Positions 25,046 through 35,583 of a DNA stretch of 49,105 nucleotides are shown one piece after another. Both the position numbers and the translations under genes were made by a program. This DNA is from an uncultured Brachyspira sp. GTDB lineage: Bacteria; Spirochaetota; Brachyspiria; Brachyspirales; Brachyspiraceae. The stretch lies in NCBI GenBank assembly GCA_944392715.1, contig CALXXQ010000164.1, positions 1-49,105 of the forward strand. Direction: 5' to 3'. Under the pieces are notes generated by a model. The model had not been told where the DNA came from. It searched no databases and saw only the letters and a program-made list of their open reading frames with translations. Positions within the stretch are counted from its first letter, which is position 1. Every line of letters starts with the position of its first letter.

Positions 25046-26320
25046 ATGTATAAATATGTGATAGAAGGTTCAAACAATATTGGGGGAATATTAAAGGTAT
25101 CAGGTTCTAAGAATGCATCTCTGCCATTGCTTGTTGCATCTATTTTAACCGATGAGCCTGTTATACTTCATAATGTTCCTGATTTAGTTGATGTTCATGT
25201 TCTTATAGATATATTAGAGCCTTTGGGTAAGAAGGTAGATTTTAAGAATAATACTACAGTTATAATATCTCATAATGGGAAGAGTGAGGAAGCTCCTTAT
25301 AAATTAGTAAAGAAGATGAGAGGATCTATAATAGTATTAGGACCATTACTTGCTAAAAGAAAGCATTGCAGAGTGTCATATCCAGGAGGATGTGCTTTTG
25401 GTCCGAGACCTATAGATTTGCATTTAAAAGGAATGGAAGCATTAGGAGCTAAAATAGATATAACAGCAGGATATATAGATGCTAGAGTAGAAGGTGATTT
25501 GATAGGTGCTGATATGGATTTATCAGGCAAGTTTGGACCTACAGTATTAGGTACTGATAATGTTATGATGGCAGCATCTTTAGCAAAGGGAACTACTATT
25601 ATAAGGAATGCTGCTAAGGAACCTGAATGTACTAATTTAGTTGATTTGCTTAATGTTATGGGGGCAAAAATTACAGGAGGTACTGATACTTTAACTATAG
25701 AGGGTGTTGATAGTCTTCATGGTGCTGAGTTTACAGTCATACCAGACAGAATAGAGACAGGTACTTTCTTAGCAATAGCGGCAGCTGGAAGAGGAAAATT
25801 AAAGCTTGAAAATGCTGAACCTAAACATTTAACTTATGTATTAGATTTGCTTTCAGATATAGGCTGCGATATAAAGGCAACAGAAACTACTATAGAGATA
25901 GATGCTCAAGGAAAGGAATTAAAGCCTTTTAAAATAGAAACATTGCCATATCCTGGATTTCCTACAGATTTGCAGGCTATTTATACTACATTGGCTTGTA
26001 CTATTAATGGTAAAAGCGAACTTATAGAAGGTATATATCCTGACAGATTTAGTCATGTACCTGAGCTTATTCGTATGGGTGCTGATATTGAATTAAATAC
26101 TTCTGATATAGTTGTAAACGGCGGTAAAGAATTATCAGGTGCTGATGTTCAGGCTAGTGATTTAAGAGCTGGTGCTGCTTTGGTTGCTGCTGGGGCTATA
26201 GCAAAAGGCACAACTAATGTTCATAGGATTTATCATATAGAAAGAGGATATGAAGATTTAGAAAATAAATTAAAAAGTATTAATATATATACTAAAAAAG
26301 AAAAAGATGATATTTTATAA
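25046..26320 (+). CDS. murA: UDP-N-acetylglucosamine 1-carboxyvinyltransferase
   Basis: 424 aa, full length. It transfers enolpyruvate from PEP to UDP-GlcNAc, the first committed step of peptidoglycan synthesis. SGSKNASLPLL carries the conserved Lys-Asn (K22, N23). GGCAFGPRPIDLH contains the catalytic cysteine (C116), so it is of the fosfomycin-sensitive Cys type rather than the Asp type. The C-terminal DLRAGAALVAAG matches the family. The ATG at 25046 was chosen because GGAG lies six bases upstream and MYKYVIEG is the usual N-terminus; the open frame upstream is unrelated. It is followed after 17 bases by flgF. Confidence 0.95.
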   Translation: MYKYVIEGSNNIGGILKVSGSKNASLPLLVASILTDEPVILHNVPDLVDVHVLIDILEPLGKKVDFKNNTTVIISHNGKSEEAPYKLVKKMRGSIIVLGPLLAKRKHCRVSYPGGCAFGPRPIDLHLKGMEALGAKIDITAGYIDARVEGDLIGADMDLSGKFGPTVLGTDNVMMAASLAKGTTIIRNAAKEPECTNLVDLLNVMGAKITGGTDTLTIEGVDSLHGAEFTVIPDRIETGTFLAIAAAGRGKLKLENAEPKHLTYVLDLLSDIGCDIKATETTIEIDAQGKELKPFKIETLPYPGFPTDLQAIYTTLACTINGKSELIEGIYPDRFSHVPELIRMGADIELNTSDIVVNGGKELSGADVQASDLRAGAALVAAGAIAKGTTNVHRIYHIERGYEDLENKLKSINIYTKKEKDDIL

Positions 26321-26337
26321 TAATAGGGGGATTATAA

Positions 26338-27186
26338 ATGGTAAGAGGTGTTTATACAGGTGCAAGCGGAATGATGGCTGAACAAGCCAGACTTGATGTT
26401 GTAGCTAATAATTTGGCTAATGTTGATAAGCCAGGATTTAAAAGGGATACTGTAAGCTTTAAGGCTTTCCCAGAGATGATGGCTGCTAGAACTGAAGATG
26501 ACGGAGTAGTAATATTTCCTTTAGGTTCTACAGATATAAGACCTTATGTAGGAAGAATGGGAACAGGTGTTGAAGTTAATGAAGTTTTCACTGAATGGGA
26601 GCAGGGTTCTTTAAGAGAAACAGGCAATCAGCTTGATATAGCTCTAGCAGATAAGGGATTTTTTGCTATAGAAACTCCTAATGGAGAGAGATATACTAGA
26701 AACGGAAGTTTTTTAATAGATAAAGATCATTATCTTGTAACTAAGCATGGTTATAAAGTTATGGGTGAAAATGGATATATTCAGATAAAAACTAATAACT
26801 TTAATATAGATGAAGAAGGAAGAGTAAGTATCAATAGAAGATATCAGGACGGCAATACATTCGTACAATTCAATGATAATGAATGGGAAGATGAAGAGAT
26901 ACTTGATACTTTAAAAATAGTAAGATTTGATAATGAAAGATATTTGAAAAAAGAAGGAGAATCTTTTTGGGTTGATACAGATATAAGCGGTCCTGCATTT
27001 ATAGCTCAAAAAGGTGTTGACAGGCCTAAAGTATTATCAAGATTCTTAGAGATGAGTAATGTTAATCCTATAAATGAAATGGTTAGAATGATTGAGGTTC
27101 AAAGAGCATATGAACTAAACTCTAAAACTATAGCTACTCATGATACATTAGTAGGAAGGGTGGTTAATGAAGTAGGAAGAGTGTAA
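26338..27186 (+). CDS. flgF: Flagellar basal-body rod protein FlgF-type
   Basis: 282 aa. The N-terminus VRGVYTGASGMMAEQARLD and ANNLANVDKPGFKRD is the proximal-rod/hook signature. GFFAIETPNGERYTRNGSF is the central conserved block, and the C-terminal coiled coil (MSNVNPINEMVRMIEVQRAY) forms the axial rod domain. The N-terminal VRGxY pattern and length favour FlgF over FlgG, although spirochaete names vary (FlhO). It is part of the periplasmic flagellum that drives spirochaete motility. Cotranscribed with murA. No flgG gene follows, unlike the flgF-flgG pairing of some spirochaetes. Confidence 0.85.
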   Translation: MVRGVYTGASGMMAEQARLDVVANNLANVDKPGFKRDTVSFKAFPEMMAARTEDDGVVIFPLGSTDIRPYVGRMGTGVEVNEVFTEWEQGSLRETGNQLDIALADKGFFAIETPNGERYTRNGSFLIDKDHYLVTKHGYKVMGENGYIQIKTNNFNIDEEGRVSINRRYQDGNTFVQFNDNEWEDEEILDTLKIVRFDNERYLKKEGESFWVDTDISGPAFIAQKGVDRPKVLSRFLEMSNVNPINEMVRMIEVQRAYELNSKTIATHDTLVGRVVNEVGRV

Positions 27187-27205
27187 TTTTTATACTATAT
27201 AATAA

Positions 27206-27244
27206 GTTCATTTTTTAAAAAATAAGTTTTGATAAAAAATGAAC
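27206..27244. terminator. Perfect 12-bp hairpin after flgF
   Basis: GTTCATTTTTTA at 27206-27217 pairs exactly with TAAAAAATGAAC at 27233-27244 around a 15-base loop. It lies just after the flgF stop and 58 bases before the chemoreceptor start. The stem is AU-rich and no clear T-run follows, so it may be a terminator or an mRNA-end structure. Confidence 0.5.
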
Positions 27245-27302
27245 AATAATATATAATATTATATTAATTGATATTATTTTATATTGAAACATAGAGGATA
27301 TT

Positions 27303-30185
27303 ATGACGCCAGAAAAGATAAAACAATATGTTATTAGCAGACTTAAAATTCTAACAATTCCAATATATTTATTTATAGATATATTAGTTTGGAATTTAAC
27401 TTTATTTTTTATATATAAATCCATTCCCCCTATATATGGTGTAAAAATACTCTTTTCTATAGTTTCTTTTATATTCTTCTTTAAATATTTAAAAATTTGG
27501 AATTCAAATTCCAATATAAAATTAGCGGGTAAAATAATATTCACATTCTTTATAGTTTCATTAGCTGGAAGTATTATAGAAATAACAGTATATTCAATAG
27601 TAAATAGAGCATTCCTATATGTTACTGTATTGGCTGTTTTCAATGCTACTATAAATGCTTCTTTATTGGCATGTATATTCATGTTTTTACTCAAATTATT
27701 GTCTCAAAATTTTGAATTGGAAGAAAATATAGTAACTTTTTATATTCCGCTTATAGCAAAATTAGGACTTATAGTATATTTATTTTTCTCAGCAATAATG
27801 CTCATATTCCTTCTAAATTATATCTCAGTAGAAGAGCAAATATATTTGGATAATTCAAGTAATTTAGTATTAGATGAAATGTTAAAAATATCTGAAAGTA
27901 TAAGAACTTTTGATAATAATATTAAATCAGATATGATGGCTTATTCTGATTTAGTAGTAACTATGTATTCAAATAAAAATGTTATATCAAGAGATCAAAT
28001 TCAAACAGATTTTGTAAATAGAATGGCATATATTAATAATACTTTAAAAAACAACTATGATACAATATCTCTCAATATTAATCAGGGATATTTAGATAAT
28101 GATCTTCCTTTTTCTGTAACAGTATCAAGAGATGCCAATACAAATAGATATACAAGCAGAACTTCAGATGCCTTAACAGTACATAGCTTTTTAGAAAATG
28201 ATATAGTAAATAATCCTGTAGTTTTAGATATAAATGTTTATGATAGAAATAATATATATATATCATCATATACTACATTAAAGCTATATGGAAGAAATAT
28301 AGGATACTTAATATCAGAAGCCAATATATCTGATATTAATAGAATCATTAAGAATAATGATACCATTTCAAAATGGTCATATTTATATTACAGACTTGAA
28401 AATAAAGATATTATTTTAGGCTCAGACAGCAGATATATAGCAGAAAGCTCTTCTCAGATATTATCATCATCTTCTGAATTAACTACCGCTATAGAAAATT
28501 TTGAAAATTCATTAAATGATAAAGTATTTGCATTACTTCCTTCTGTAAATATACAAGGAAATAGATCAGTTGCTATTATTTCTTATATAAAAGATTTAAA
28601 AGTAGTTTCTCTATATTATAAAGATATAAACACAATAATAAGAGATTCAAATATAGATACAAGTATATTTAATTATATATTTTTGTTAATCTCAATGTTC
28701 ATTATATTCTTTGGTATTTATTTGATTATCTTAAAGATATTATTATCATCTATAAGCAAAGCAAATTTATCTACAAAAATGCTTTTAGGCGGAAATGGTG
28801 ATTTAAGAAAAAGGATAATATCTAAAAACAATGATGAGATAGGATTATTAATATATAACTTCAATTTATTTTTATCTACTTTAGATTCTCTCATAGGAGA
28901 TTTGAAGTTGGAGAGTTATAAAGTATTTGAAGAGATAAAGGTAATAGAAAAAGTTATTGATGAAAATACAAATAGAATTAATGATCAAAGCTCAAGTATT
29001 ACAGAAAGTGTAGCTAGTGTTAATAATATTATTACATCTATACAAAATGTTACAAGCTCAACAGATCAGCAAAGACATGCTTTCTCATCAGCTTCTATTG
29101 CAGTAGAAGAATTATTACAGACAATTTATAAAATTAATGATAATATGGAGCGTCAGTCATCAGCTGTAGAACAGACATCAGCTTCTATTGAAGAGATGAT
29201 ATCTAATATTACATCTGTGGCAAAGAGTGTTAATAAAGCAGACAGCTTCTCTAAAAAATTACTTGTTGATGCTCATGACGGCGGTGATACAGTAGATGAG
29301 GTTATTGAAGCGGTTAGAGGTATTGAGGAAAGCTCTGACCAGATTAAAGAGATCGTTAACGTTATTCAGGGTATTGCTGAGCAGACAAACCTTTTAGCGA
29401 TGAACGCAGCTATTGAGGCGGCGCATGCTGGAGAACAAGGTAGAGGTTTCTCTGTTGTTGCTGACGAGATTAGATCTTTGGCTGAACACACAGCTGATAA
29501 CACTAAATCCATTACAAACATCATTAAAGCTATTACTAAGAGAATTGAAGAAACAGTGGAGCTTGCTAGTAATAGTGGTAAGTCTCTTGATAACATACTA
29601 GATATGTCAGAGAATACTGCAAGGGTTGTTTCTGAAATAAATACTGCCAACAGCGAATTAGAGGTTGGAGGAAGGGATATACTTGAAACTATTAGACACT
29701 TAAATAATATTACTACAGGTGTTAAAGATAGTGTAAAAGAACAGATGAACAGCGGTGATGTGGTGGACAGCCAAATTACTTTGCTTGACCAGATTACTAG
29801 GGAAGTTTCTGATATTATTGAAGCTAATAGTGCTGGTGCTAAAGAAGTAATGCATGCTATGAGCTTTTTGAATGAGCTTTCTGTAAAAACAGTTGAGGGG
29901 AATAAAGAGTTCTATACTGCTACAAGTAAATTAAATGAAATATTTGTTAAGTTTAATGATCTTATGGGCAAATTTATTACTAATGCTGATATTATAGAAG
30001 AACCTAAAGATCCTGATTTAGCAGGCGGAAATATTGATGATTATTCTGTAGATAAGAGAATGGATATGGAGCTTAAGAATCTCGAGGAAGAGTTTAAAAA
30101 AGAAAATGAAGATTTCCAAAAGGATGATGAAGTATTAGAGATGTTAAAAGAAGATTTTAAAAATCCGGAAATGTTCAGTATGTAA
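27303..30185 (+). CDS. Methyl-accepting chemotaxis protein with multi-helix N-terminal region
   Basis: 960 aa. Residues 1-175 hold about five hydrophobic segments ([55 protein letters not shown], and [20 protein letters not shown]). Residues 180-455 are a large extracytoplasmic sensor, probably Cache-like, and about 460-485 is another helix ([20 protein letters not shown]). A HAMP-like segment and the helical signalling domain follow; its tip reads [20 protein letters not shown]. The C-terminus (after 920) is acidic. Standard receptors have only two membrane helices. GAGG precedes the ATG. Codon use in the tip region (about 29270-29500) is visibly more G/C-rich than the rest. Confidence 0.88.
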   Translation: MTPEKIKQYVISRLKILTIPIYLFIDILVWNLTLFFIYKSIPPIYGVKILFSIVSFIFFFKYLKIWNSNSNIKLAGKIIFTFFIVSLAGSIIEITVYSIVNRAFLYVTVLAVFNATINASLLACIFMFLLKLLSQNFELEENIVTFYIPLIAKLGLIVYLFFSAIMLIFLLNYISVEEQIYLDNSSNLVLDEMLKISESIRTFDNNIKSDMMAYSDLVVTMYSNKNVISRDQIQTDFVNRMAYINNTLKNNYDTISLNINQGYLDNDLPFSVTVSRDANTNRYTSRTSDALTVHSFLENDIVNNPVVLDINVYDRNNIYISSYTTLKLYGRNIGYLISEANISDINRIIKNNDTISKWSYLYYRLENKDIILGSDSRYIAESSSQILSSSSELTTAIENFENSLNDKVFALLPSVNIQGNRSVAIISYIKDLKVVSLYYKDINTIIRDSNIDTSIFNYIFLLISMFIIFFGIYLIILKILLSSISKANLSTKMLLGGNGDLRKRIISKNNDEIGLLIYNFNLFLSTLDSLIGDLKLESYKVFEEIKVIEKVIDENTNRINDQSSSITESVASVNNIITSIQNVTSSTDQQRHAFSSASIAVEELLQTIYKINDNMERQSSAVEQTSASIEEMISNITSVAKSVNKADSFSKKLLVDAHDGGDTVDEVIEAVRGIEESSDQIKEIVNVIQGIAEQTNLLAMNAAIEAAHAGEQGRGFSVVADEIRSLAEHTADNTKSITNIIKAITKRIEETVELASNSGKSLDNILDMSENTARVVSEINTANSELEVGGRDILETIRHLNNITTGVKDSVKEQMNSGDVVDSQITLLDQITREVSDIIEANSAGAKEVMHAMSFLNELSVKTVEGNKEFYTATSKLNEIFVKFNDLMGKFITNADIIEEPKDPDLAGGNIDDYSVDKRMDMELKNLEEEFKKENEDFQKDDEVLEMLKEDFKNPEMFSM

Positions 30186-30293
30186 ATATATTATATTTAT
30201 ATATAATATCTCATTTTTTATATTTTTGACTTTATTATTAATAGTAAGTTCTATGTAATAAGGTTTAAATTATTAAAATAAATAGGGTAGATT

Positions 30294-31394
30294 ATGCAAA
30301 ATTATACTATAGCCGAAATTGATTTATCTGTTTTACAAAGTAATATGAAAATTATAAAATCTATTGCAGATGGTGTTAAGGTACTTAATATTGTAAAGGC
30401 TAATGCTTATGGTCATGGGATTGTAGAAATATCAAAAGCTTCAGAGCAATTTGGAGCTGATGCTTTGGGGGTCGCCAATGTGCAGGAGGGAGTAAAAATA
30501 AGAGAAGCAGGAGTAAAACTGCCTATATTAGTTTTATTTCAGCATTTTAAAGATGAATCTGATTTAGTATGCAAATATAATTTAAATCCTATTATAAGTA
30601 ATGATGAATGTTTAGATGAATATGATAAATACTTGAAAAAAAACGGAGGGAGTTTAAATCTATATATAAAAGTGGATACAGGTTTAAATAGAATGGGGGC
30701 TAGACCTGAAGATGTGCTTGAACTTTCTAAAAAGGTTTTATCATATGATACTCTAAATATAGAAGGGATTAATACACATTATGCTGCTGCTGATATGAAA
30801 GATGAGCATTCTAAAGAGTTTACAAATAATCAGATAAATATATTCAATGAAGTTTTAAATAATTTAAATAAAAATGGAATCAATATAAAAAATGCGCATA
30901 CAGCTAATTCAGCGGCTTTAATTTCTTATAAGAATACTTATTTTGATATGGTTAGAGCTGGAATTATATTATATGGATATACCGATAGTTTTTATGATTT
31001 AGGTATTAAGCCTATACTCAGTTTAAAATCTCATGTTGTTTTAGTTAGAAATATTAAAAAAGGTGAAAGCATTTCATATGGTATGACTTGGACTGCTCAA
31101 AAGGATACTAAAGTAGCTGTAATACCTATAGGATATGCTGATGGTGTTCCTAGGAAATTATCAAATAATTGGGAAGTAAAAATTAATAATAAATATTATC
31201 CTTTAAGAGGAAGGGTATGTATGGATTCTATTATTGCCGAAATAGGAAATGATAATATAAAGATAGGAGATGAGGTATTAATATTTGGTAATGATAAAAA
31301 ACTTAATGCTGATACATTAGCAGATAAAGCGGGAACTATAAGCCATGAAATATTGGTAAATATAGGAGAAAGAGTTAAAAGGATCTATAAATAA
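30294..31394 (+). CDS. alr: Alanine racemase
   Basis: 366 aa, a fold-III PLP enzyme that makes D-alanine for peptidoglycan. The PLP lysine is in NIVKANAYGHG (K35), and the second catalytic residue is Y262 in ISYGMTW. Supporting blocks are YIKVDTGLNRMG, NTHYAAADM, IPIGYADGVPR and GRVCMDSI. Length is normal. An AGGGTAG-like site precedes the ATG. It is followed after 42 bases by the broken alanine:sodium symporter gene, so the two were probably a functional pair for alanine uptake and racemisation. Confidence 0.95.
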   Translation: MQNYTIAEIDLSVLQSNMKIIKSIADGVKVLNIVKANAYGHGIVEISKASEQFGADALGVANVQEGVKIREAGVKLPILVLFQHFKDESDLVCKYNLNPIISNDECLDEYDKYLKKNGGSLNLYIKVDTGLNRMGARPEDVLELSKKVLSYDTLNIEGINTHYAAADMKDEHSKEFTNNQINIFNEVLNNLNKNGINIKNAHTANSAALISYKNTYFDMVRAGIILYGYTDSFYDLGIKPILSLKSHVVLVRNIKKGESISYGMTWTAQKDTKVAVIPIGYADGVPRKLSNNWEVKINNKYYPLRGRVCMDSIIAEIGNDNIKIGDEVLIFGNDKKLNADTLADKAGTISHEILVNIGERVKRIYK

Positions 31395-31436
31395 GATATT
31401 TTTAATTATTTCTATTAAATGAAAAAAGAGTATATT

Positions 31437-32810
31437 ATGATTGAAATGATAGCTAAAGTAAACGGTATTATCAATAGCTTTGTATGGTGACCTATAATGC
31501 TTACATTATTGGTTGGAACTGGCATATATTTGAGTATAAGGACAGGTTTCTTACAAATAACAAGAATACCTTTATGGGTTAAACATACATTTGGAGCATT
31601 GGCAAAAAAGTAGGATTTAGATGATAATATTACACCATTTCAGGCCGTAAGTACTGCATTGGCTAGTACTGTTGGTACAGGAAATATTGCAGGTGTTACT
31701 ACTGCTATAATTGCTGGAGGGCCTGGAGCTTTATTTTGGATGTGGTTTGCTGCATTTTTCGGTATGATTACAAAATATTCCGAAGTTATTTTAGCTGTTC
31801 ATTACAGGGTAAAAGATGATTTAGGACATAATCATGGCGGTCCTATGTATTATATATCAAAAGGAGCTAATTTACCTTGGCTTGGAAGTATATTTGCAGC
31901 TTTTGCGGCTTTAGCTTGTTTTGGTGCTGGTAATATGACTCAGACTAATGCTATGGCTGCTGTTGTTTATCAGAATTTTGGAGTGCCTCATATAGTTACA
32001 GGTATAGTGGTAGTGGTTTTAACTGCTGTAATTATTATTGGAGGAATAAGAAGAATAGCTACTGTTACTGAAAAATTAGTTCCTGTTATGTGCGTTATAT
32101 ATATAATCTCTGGTATTATTATATTGATTATGAATTTTGATAAAATACCTAATGCCTTCCAAAGAATATTCCAATAAGCATTTTCATTAAAACAGGTAGG
32201 TGCTGGATTTATGGGTTATACTATAATGGTAGGAATGAAATTTGGATTTGCAAGAGGAGTATTTTCTAATGAAGCTGGTTTAGGTACTGCTCCTATGGCA
32301 CATGGTGCAAGTAATTCAAAAAATACTATAGAGCAGGGTTTATGGGGAATATTTGAAGTACTTATAGATACTTTCTTTGTATGTACTTTAACAGGTCTTA
32401 TAGCTATAATATTCTTAGATGCTAATCAGGGTACTAAATTAAATGGTGCAGAACTTATATCTGCTTCTTTCGGTGCTAATTTTGGTAATGTAGGTTCTAT
32501 TATACTTACAGTTTCTTTAATATTATTTGACTTCTCTACATTTGTAGGATGGTCTCATTATGGTGTTGTTGCTTTAGGATATCTTACAAAAAGAAATAAA
32601 ATAGCTTCTTATTTATATAGAATAATATTTTTAATTGTGGGAATAATAGGTGCTATAAGTCAATTAGATTTAATATGGTCTATAGCTGATACATTAAATG
32701 GTCTTATGGCAATACCAAACTTGATTGGGCTTTTGATACTTTCTCCTAAAATAATTGAGCTCACTAATAATTATTTGAAAGATCCTTCATCTACATTAAT
32801 GAAAGATTAA
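31437..32810 (+). pseudogene. AGCS-family alanine/sodium symporter gene with three in-frame stops
   Basis: 457 codons from ATG to the final TAA, all in one frame with no insertion or deletion. The product is recognisable throughout as an AlsT/DagA-type symporter: LLVGTGIYLSIRTGF, DNITPFQAVSTAL, ASTVGTGNIAGV, GGPMYYISKG, and ARGVFSNEAGLGTAPMAHG. The frame is interrupted by TGA at 31488-31490 (after SFVW, where the family has Gly before Pro), TAG at 31611-31613 (before DLDDNITPF) and TAA at 32175-32177 (after QRIFQ). Each can arise by a single base change, e.g. GGA to TGA. A functional transporter is unlikely unless stops are read through. Expected role: Na+- or H+-coupled Ala/Gly uptake. Confidence 0.85.
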
Positions 32811-32952
32811 TTTATCTTTATTAATGTATATTGATGATAATTAATATTATTAAATAAATTTTTTATTATTTTATATAAAAATTATTATTTAGTATTGATT
32901 TTTTATAATTATACTGTATAATTAGTAATTATTATCAATAAGGACGGAGTTT

Positions 32953-33759
32953 ATGAATACTTTTGCTTTAACTAAGCTATCCTATGGAATGTATATTCTA
33001 ACAACTATGGATAAAGATAAACCAGTAGGATGTACTATCAATACTTCTACACAGATTACATCTACGCCTACAACAATTATGATTAGTGTAAATAAAAATA
33101 ATTACACCAATGAATGTATAAAGAAGCATGGTAAATTTGCTTTATCTATACTTTCTGAAAAAAGCGATTCTACATTGATAGGAGGCTTTGGTTTTAGAAG
33201 CTCAAGAGATAACAATAAATTTGAAAATATCAATTATGAAATGAAAGAGGGATTACCTATAATAAAAGCGGCTAATGCCTATTTAATTTGTAAAGTAGTT
33301 GATAGTTTAGAAGTTCATACGCATACTATCTTTATAGGTGAGCTTTTAGATGCTGATATATTTGATAATAATACTCCTTCTATGACTTATGCTTATTATC
33401 ATAATGTTATTAAAGGTACTACACCTGCTAATGCATCTACTGCTAATGCTTATAAAAAAGAAGAAGTTAATACAAATTCATCAAAAGCTGTTTATAAATG
33501 CAAAACTTGCGGATTTGAATATAAAGGAGATATTCCTTTTGAAGATTTACCTGATGATTGGGTATGTCCTATATGCGGAGAACCTAAGAAAAATTTTGTT
33601 AAGGTAGAGCCTAAGGCACAATCAAAATCTTCTTCTGTATATAAGTGTAAAACTTGCGACCATATATATAATGGCGATATACCGTTTGAAGATTTACCTA
33701 GTGATTGGGTATGTCCTGTATGCGGAGAGCCTAAAAGTAATTTTGCAAAAATCTCATAA
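32953..33759 (+). CDS. Flavin reductase-like domain fused to two rubredoxin domains
   Basis: 268 aa. Residues 1-155 are an FMN-binding flavin-reductase (DIM6/NTAB, flavoredoxin-like) domain: [21 protein letters not shown], and [14 protein letters not shown]. Two rubredoxins follow, with Fe ligands C183, C186, C205, C208 and C232, C235, C254, C257. Both contain the sequence GDIPFEDLP and WVCP(I/V)CGEPK, and are joined by a Lys/Ser/Gln linker. High-molecular-weight rubredoxin (Hrb) of acetogens has one such rubredoxin and passes electrons from NAD(P)H to oxygen- or peroxide-reducing flavodiiron proteins. A similar oxygen-protection role is inferred. AAGGACGGAG precedes the ATG. Monocistronic. 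Confidence 0.88.
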   Translation: MNTFALTKLSYGMYILTTMDKDKPVGCTINTSTQITSTPTTIMISVNKNNYTNECIKKHGKFALSILSEKSDSTLIGGFGFRSSRDNNKFENINYEMKEGLPIIKAANAYLICKVVDSLEVHTHTIFIGELLDADIFDNNTPSMTYAYYHNVIKGTTPANASTANAYKKEEVNTNSSKAVYKCKTCGFEYKGDIPFEDLPDDWVCPICGEPKKNFVKVEPKAQSKSSSVYKCKTCDHIYNGDIPFEDLPSDWVCPVCGEPKSNFAKIS

Positions 33760-33794
33760 TAATAAATCAAACTAATTTTTACCCCAATTTTTAT

Positions 33795-33824
33795 GGCAGC
33801 GTATAGAAATATACGTTGCCTTAT
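33795..33824 (+). terminator. Hairpin with GAAA tetraloop after the rubredoxin gene
   Basis: GGCAGCGTATA at 33795-33805 pairs with TATACGTTGCC at 33810-33820 (one G-U) closed by the stable GNRA loop GAAA. The following tract (TTATATAAAA) is a weak T-run. Confidence 0.65.
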
Positions 33825-33846
33825 ATAAAATAAAGGAATATTATTT

Positions 33847-33945
33847 ATGAATATTAATTTTTTAAACTATTATAATATATCTTCTATAGATGAAGAAGAT
33901 TATAGAATATTAATAGATGAATATAATGATATTATAAATCTTTAA
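33847..33945 (+). CDS. Possible 32-residue ORF
   Basis: ATG at 33847 with AAAGGAA about nine bases upstream opens a 32-codon frame (acidic; it contains SSIDEEDYRILIDEYNDI) ending at TAA 33943-33945. It overlaps the stop of the methylase gene on the opposite strand by four bases. The good binding site and acidic, non-random composition make it plausible as a small protein or the remnant of a larger gene. No family recognised. Confidence 0.35.
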   Translation: MNINFLNYYNISSIDEEDYRILIDEYNDIINL

Positions 33946-35564
33946 AAAATAAAATTATTTGAGTCTTTTGATATATCGTTTTTTAGATAATTTCTTTTTG
34001 TCTTAATTTCATTTAATATATCCGATGCTAATTTGACATCTTTAAGTGATTTTCTTATCTGCCAAAACCCGCTATCCCAAAGAGATATTTTAAATTTTTC
34101 TCTGTCTATATTTTCTATATTTGAATAAAAGAATCTGTATAATTTTTTTCCGCTTTCTATTAATTCTATGGCATTATCCGATAAATGTTTTTTATTTTTT
34201 TCTAGATATTTAAAACAAAATCTTTTTTCATTATTGTATTCAAATACATTGCAATTGGAATACACTTCTTTATAATCAAAAGGATAAAAATGATTTATAA
34301 TAGTGTAATAATTGTCTTTATAAAGTATATTGCTCATAGAAGAACTTTGATTAGAAGTTGAAAATAAAGTCCAAACTACGCAGTCTAGTATAAATTTTTT
34401 ATCTAATTCATTTTTAGGTATGCAAAACTGATCGCTTCCATTAAGCCAATCTACTTTTGCAGTTCTTCTTACAGCATGTATAATCATAGCTTTTTCAAAA
34501 TTTTCTTTTGTAATAGATAGAGAACCAGCAGAAGCTTGAGGAGCTGAAAATATAGCAGTTAAATTTTGTTTTTGTAAATCGCTTCCGCAGCTCATAAGAG
34601 ATCCTATAAAATCATCGCAAACTTTATCTCTTATATCATTTCCTGATGTTTTTACTTTTATAGCCGATGAAAGAGGTACAAATATTTTTGATGTTTTTTC
34701 TCTTTTTATCCATTTATTTAGAAGCTTATCGCTTTCTATAACATTATAATCTTTTTTATCTATGATATTACTATTATCATCTAATACATCTAATATAATA
34801 TTTTCTGTTTTAATATTATATTTATCATTTATTTCCCAAATAATAAAACTTACAGGAAATGGAGTTGTTTTTGAAGTATTATCAAAATTAGATGAAGAGA
34901 ATATAAATCCTTTTAGAAATTTATAATTACAAATTTTATTTCTAAACTTTTCATTGTTATTATATTTTATATAATTAGTTTTAGAAAATATAGCCAAATA
35001 AACTTTATTTTTATTTTTGAACTCTTTATTTATTCTAAACATAAATTGTGCATATAATTCTCTTGAAGCTTCTCCCAATTTCTCTTTATGCATCATATCT
35101 CTTATTTTGCTTATACTGACATTCTTTTTACTTTTTGAATTTGTACCTGCAACCTGACTAGTAGCATAAGGAGGATTAATGAATATTAACCATTTAATAT
35201 TTTTATTATTTAAATCATTTTGAAGTTTTTTAGGAATCTTATTATATTCAAAGTCATTATTATTTATATCATCATTAAGATAATCATATTGAAATAGGCA
35301 GGCATTTTTAAATTTTTCTTTTGAATATTCAATATCTGATTCATCTATAGTAGACATATATAGATACTTATGATATTTTTTATCTATATGATATTCTAAA
35401 TTACCTATTCCAGAAGACATATCCCATATTCTATATTCTCCGCCTTCCAATTCTTTTTCTGGTATAATATCATATATATAGTTTAAAGATTTTTCAGCAA
35501 AAATTAAAGGAGTATAAAATTCTCCTAAATATCTTTTTTTAGAATTATATTCATTTTCCTGCAT
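33942..35564 (-). CDS. Orphan N6-adenine DNA methyltransferase (gamma-type)
   Basis: 540 aa. KRYLGEFYTP near the N-terminus is the usual opening of N6-adenine methylases. IWDMSSGIGNLE (D48 to E57) is the SAM-binding motif I and FINPPYATS (NPPY at 130-133) is the catalytic motif IV; this order is typical of the gamma class. The C-terminal 300 residues probably form the target-recognition region and have no recognised nuclease motif. No restriction endonuclease or specificity subunit is adjacent. It starts 19 bases after the M23 peptidase stop and has a weak binding site, so it may be the last gene of the ruvB unit. It could be regulatory, a solitary phage-protection methylase, or the methylase half of a lost system. 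Confidence 0.8.
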   Translation of the reverse strand: MQENEYNSKKRYLGEFYTPLIFAEKSLNYIYDIIPEKELEGGEYRIWDMSSGIGNLEYHIDKKYHKYLYMSTIDESDIEYSKEKFKNACLFQYDYLNDDINNNDFEYNKIPKKLQNDLNNKNIKWLIFINPPYATSQVAGTNSKSKKNVSISKIRDMMHKEKLGEASRELYAQFMFRINKEFKNKNKVYLAIFSKTNYIKYNNNEKFRNKICNYKFLKGFIFSSSNFDNTSKTTPFPVSFIIWEINDKYNIKTENIILDVLDDNSNIIDKKDYNVIESDKLLNKWIKREKTSKIFVPLSSAIKVKTSGNDIRDKVCDDFIGSLMSCGSDLQKQNLTAIFSAPQASAGSLSITKENFEKAMIIHAVRRTAKVDWLNGSDQFCIPKNELDKKFILDCVVWTLFSTSNQSSSMSNILYKDNYYTIINHFYPFDYKEVYSNCNVFEYNNEKRFCFKYLEKNKKHLSDNAIELIESGKKLYRFFYSNIENIDREKFKISLWDSGFWQIRKSLKDVKLASDILNEIKTKRNYLKNDISKDSNNFIF

Positions 35565-35583
35565 TTATTATCTAGAAAATAAA

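Noticed and set aside
31437..32810. Stop-codon recoding (selenocysteine or alternative genetic code) in the symporter gene
   Set aside because: TGA, TAG and TAA all occur within the gene while TAG and TAA also terminate normal genes here; no SECIS-like hairpin was recognised after the TGA, and the family has Gly, not Sec, at that place.
33492..33770. Minus-strand and frame-shifted ORFs over the rubredoxin domains
   Set aside because: They mirror the duplicated rubredoxin coding sequence and lack start signals; the plus-strand gene has complete Cys motifs.
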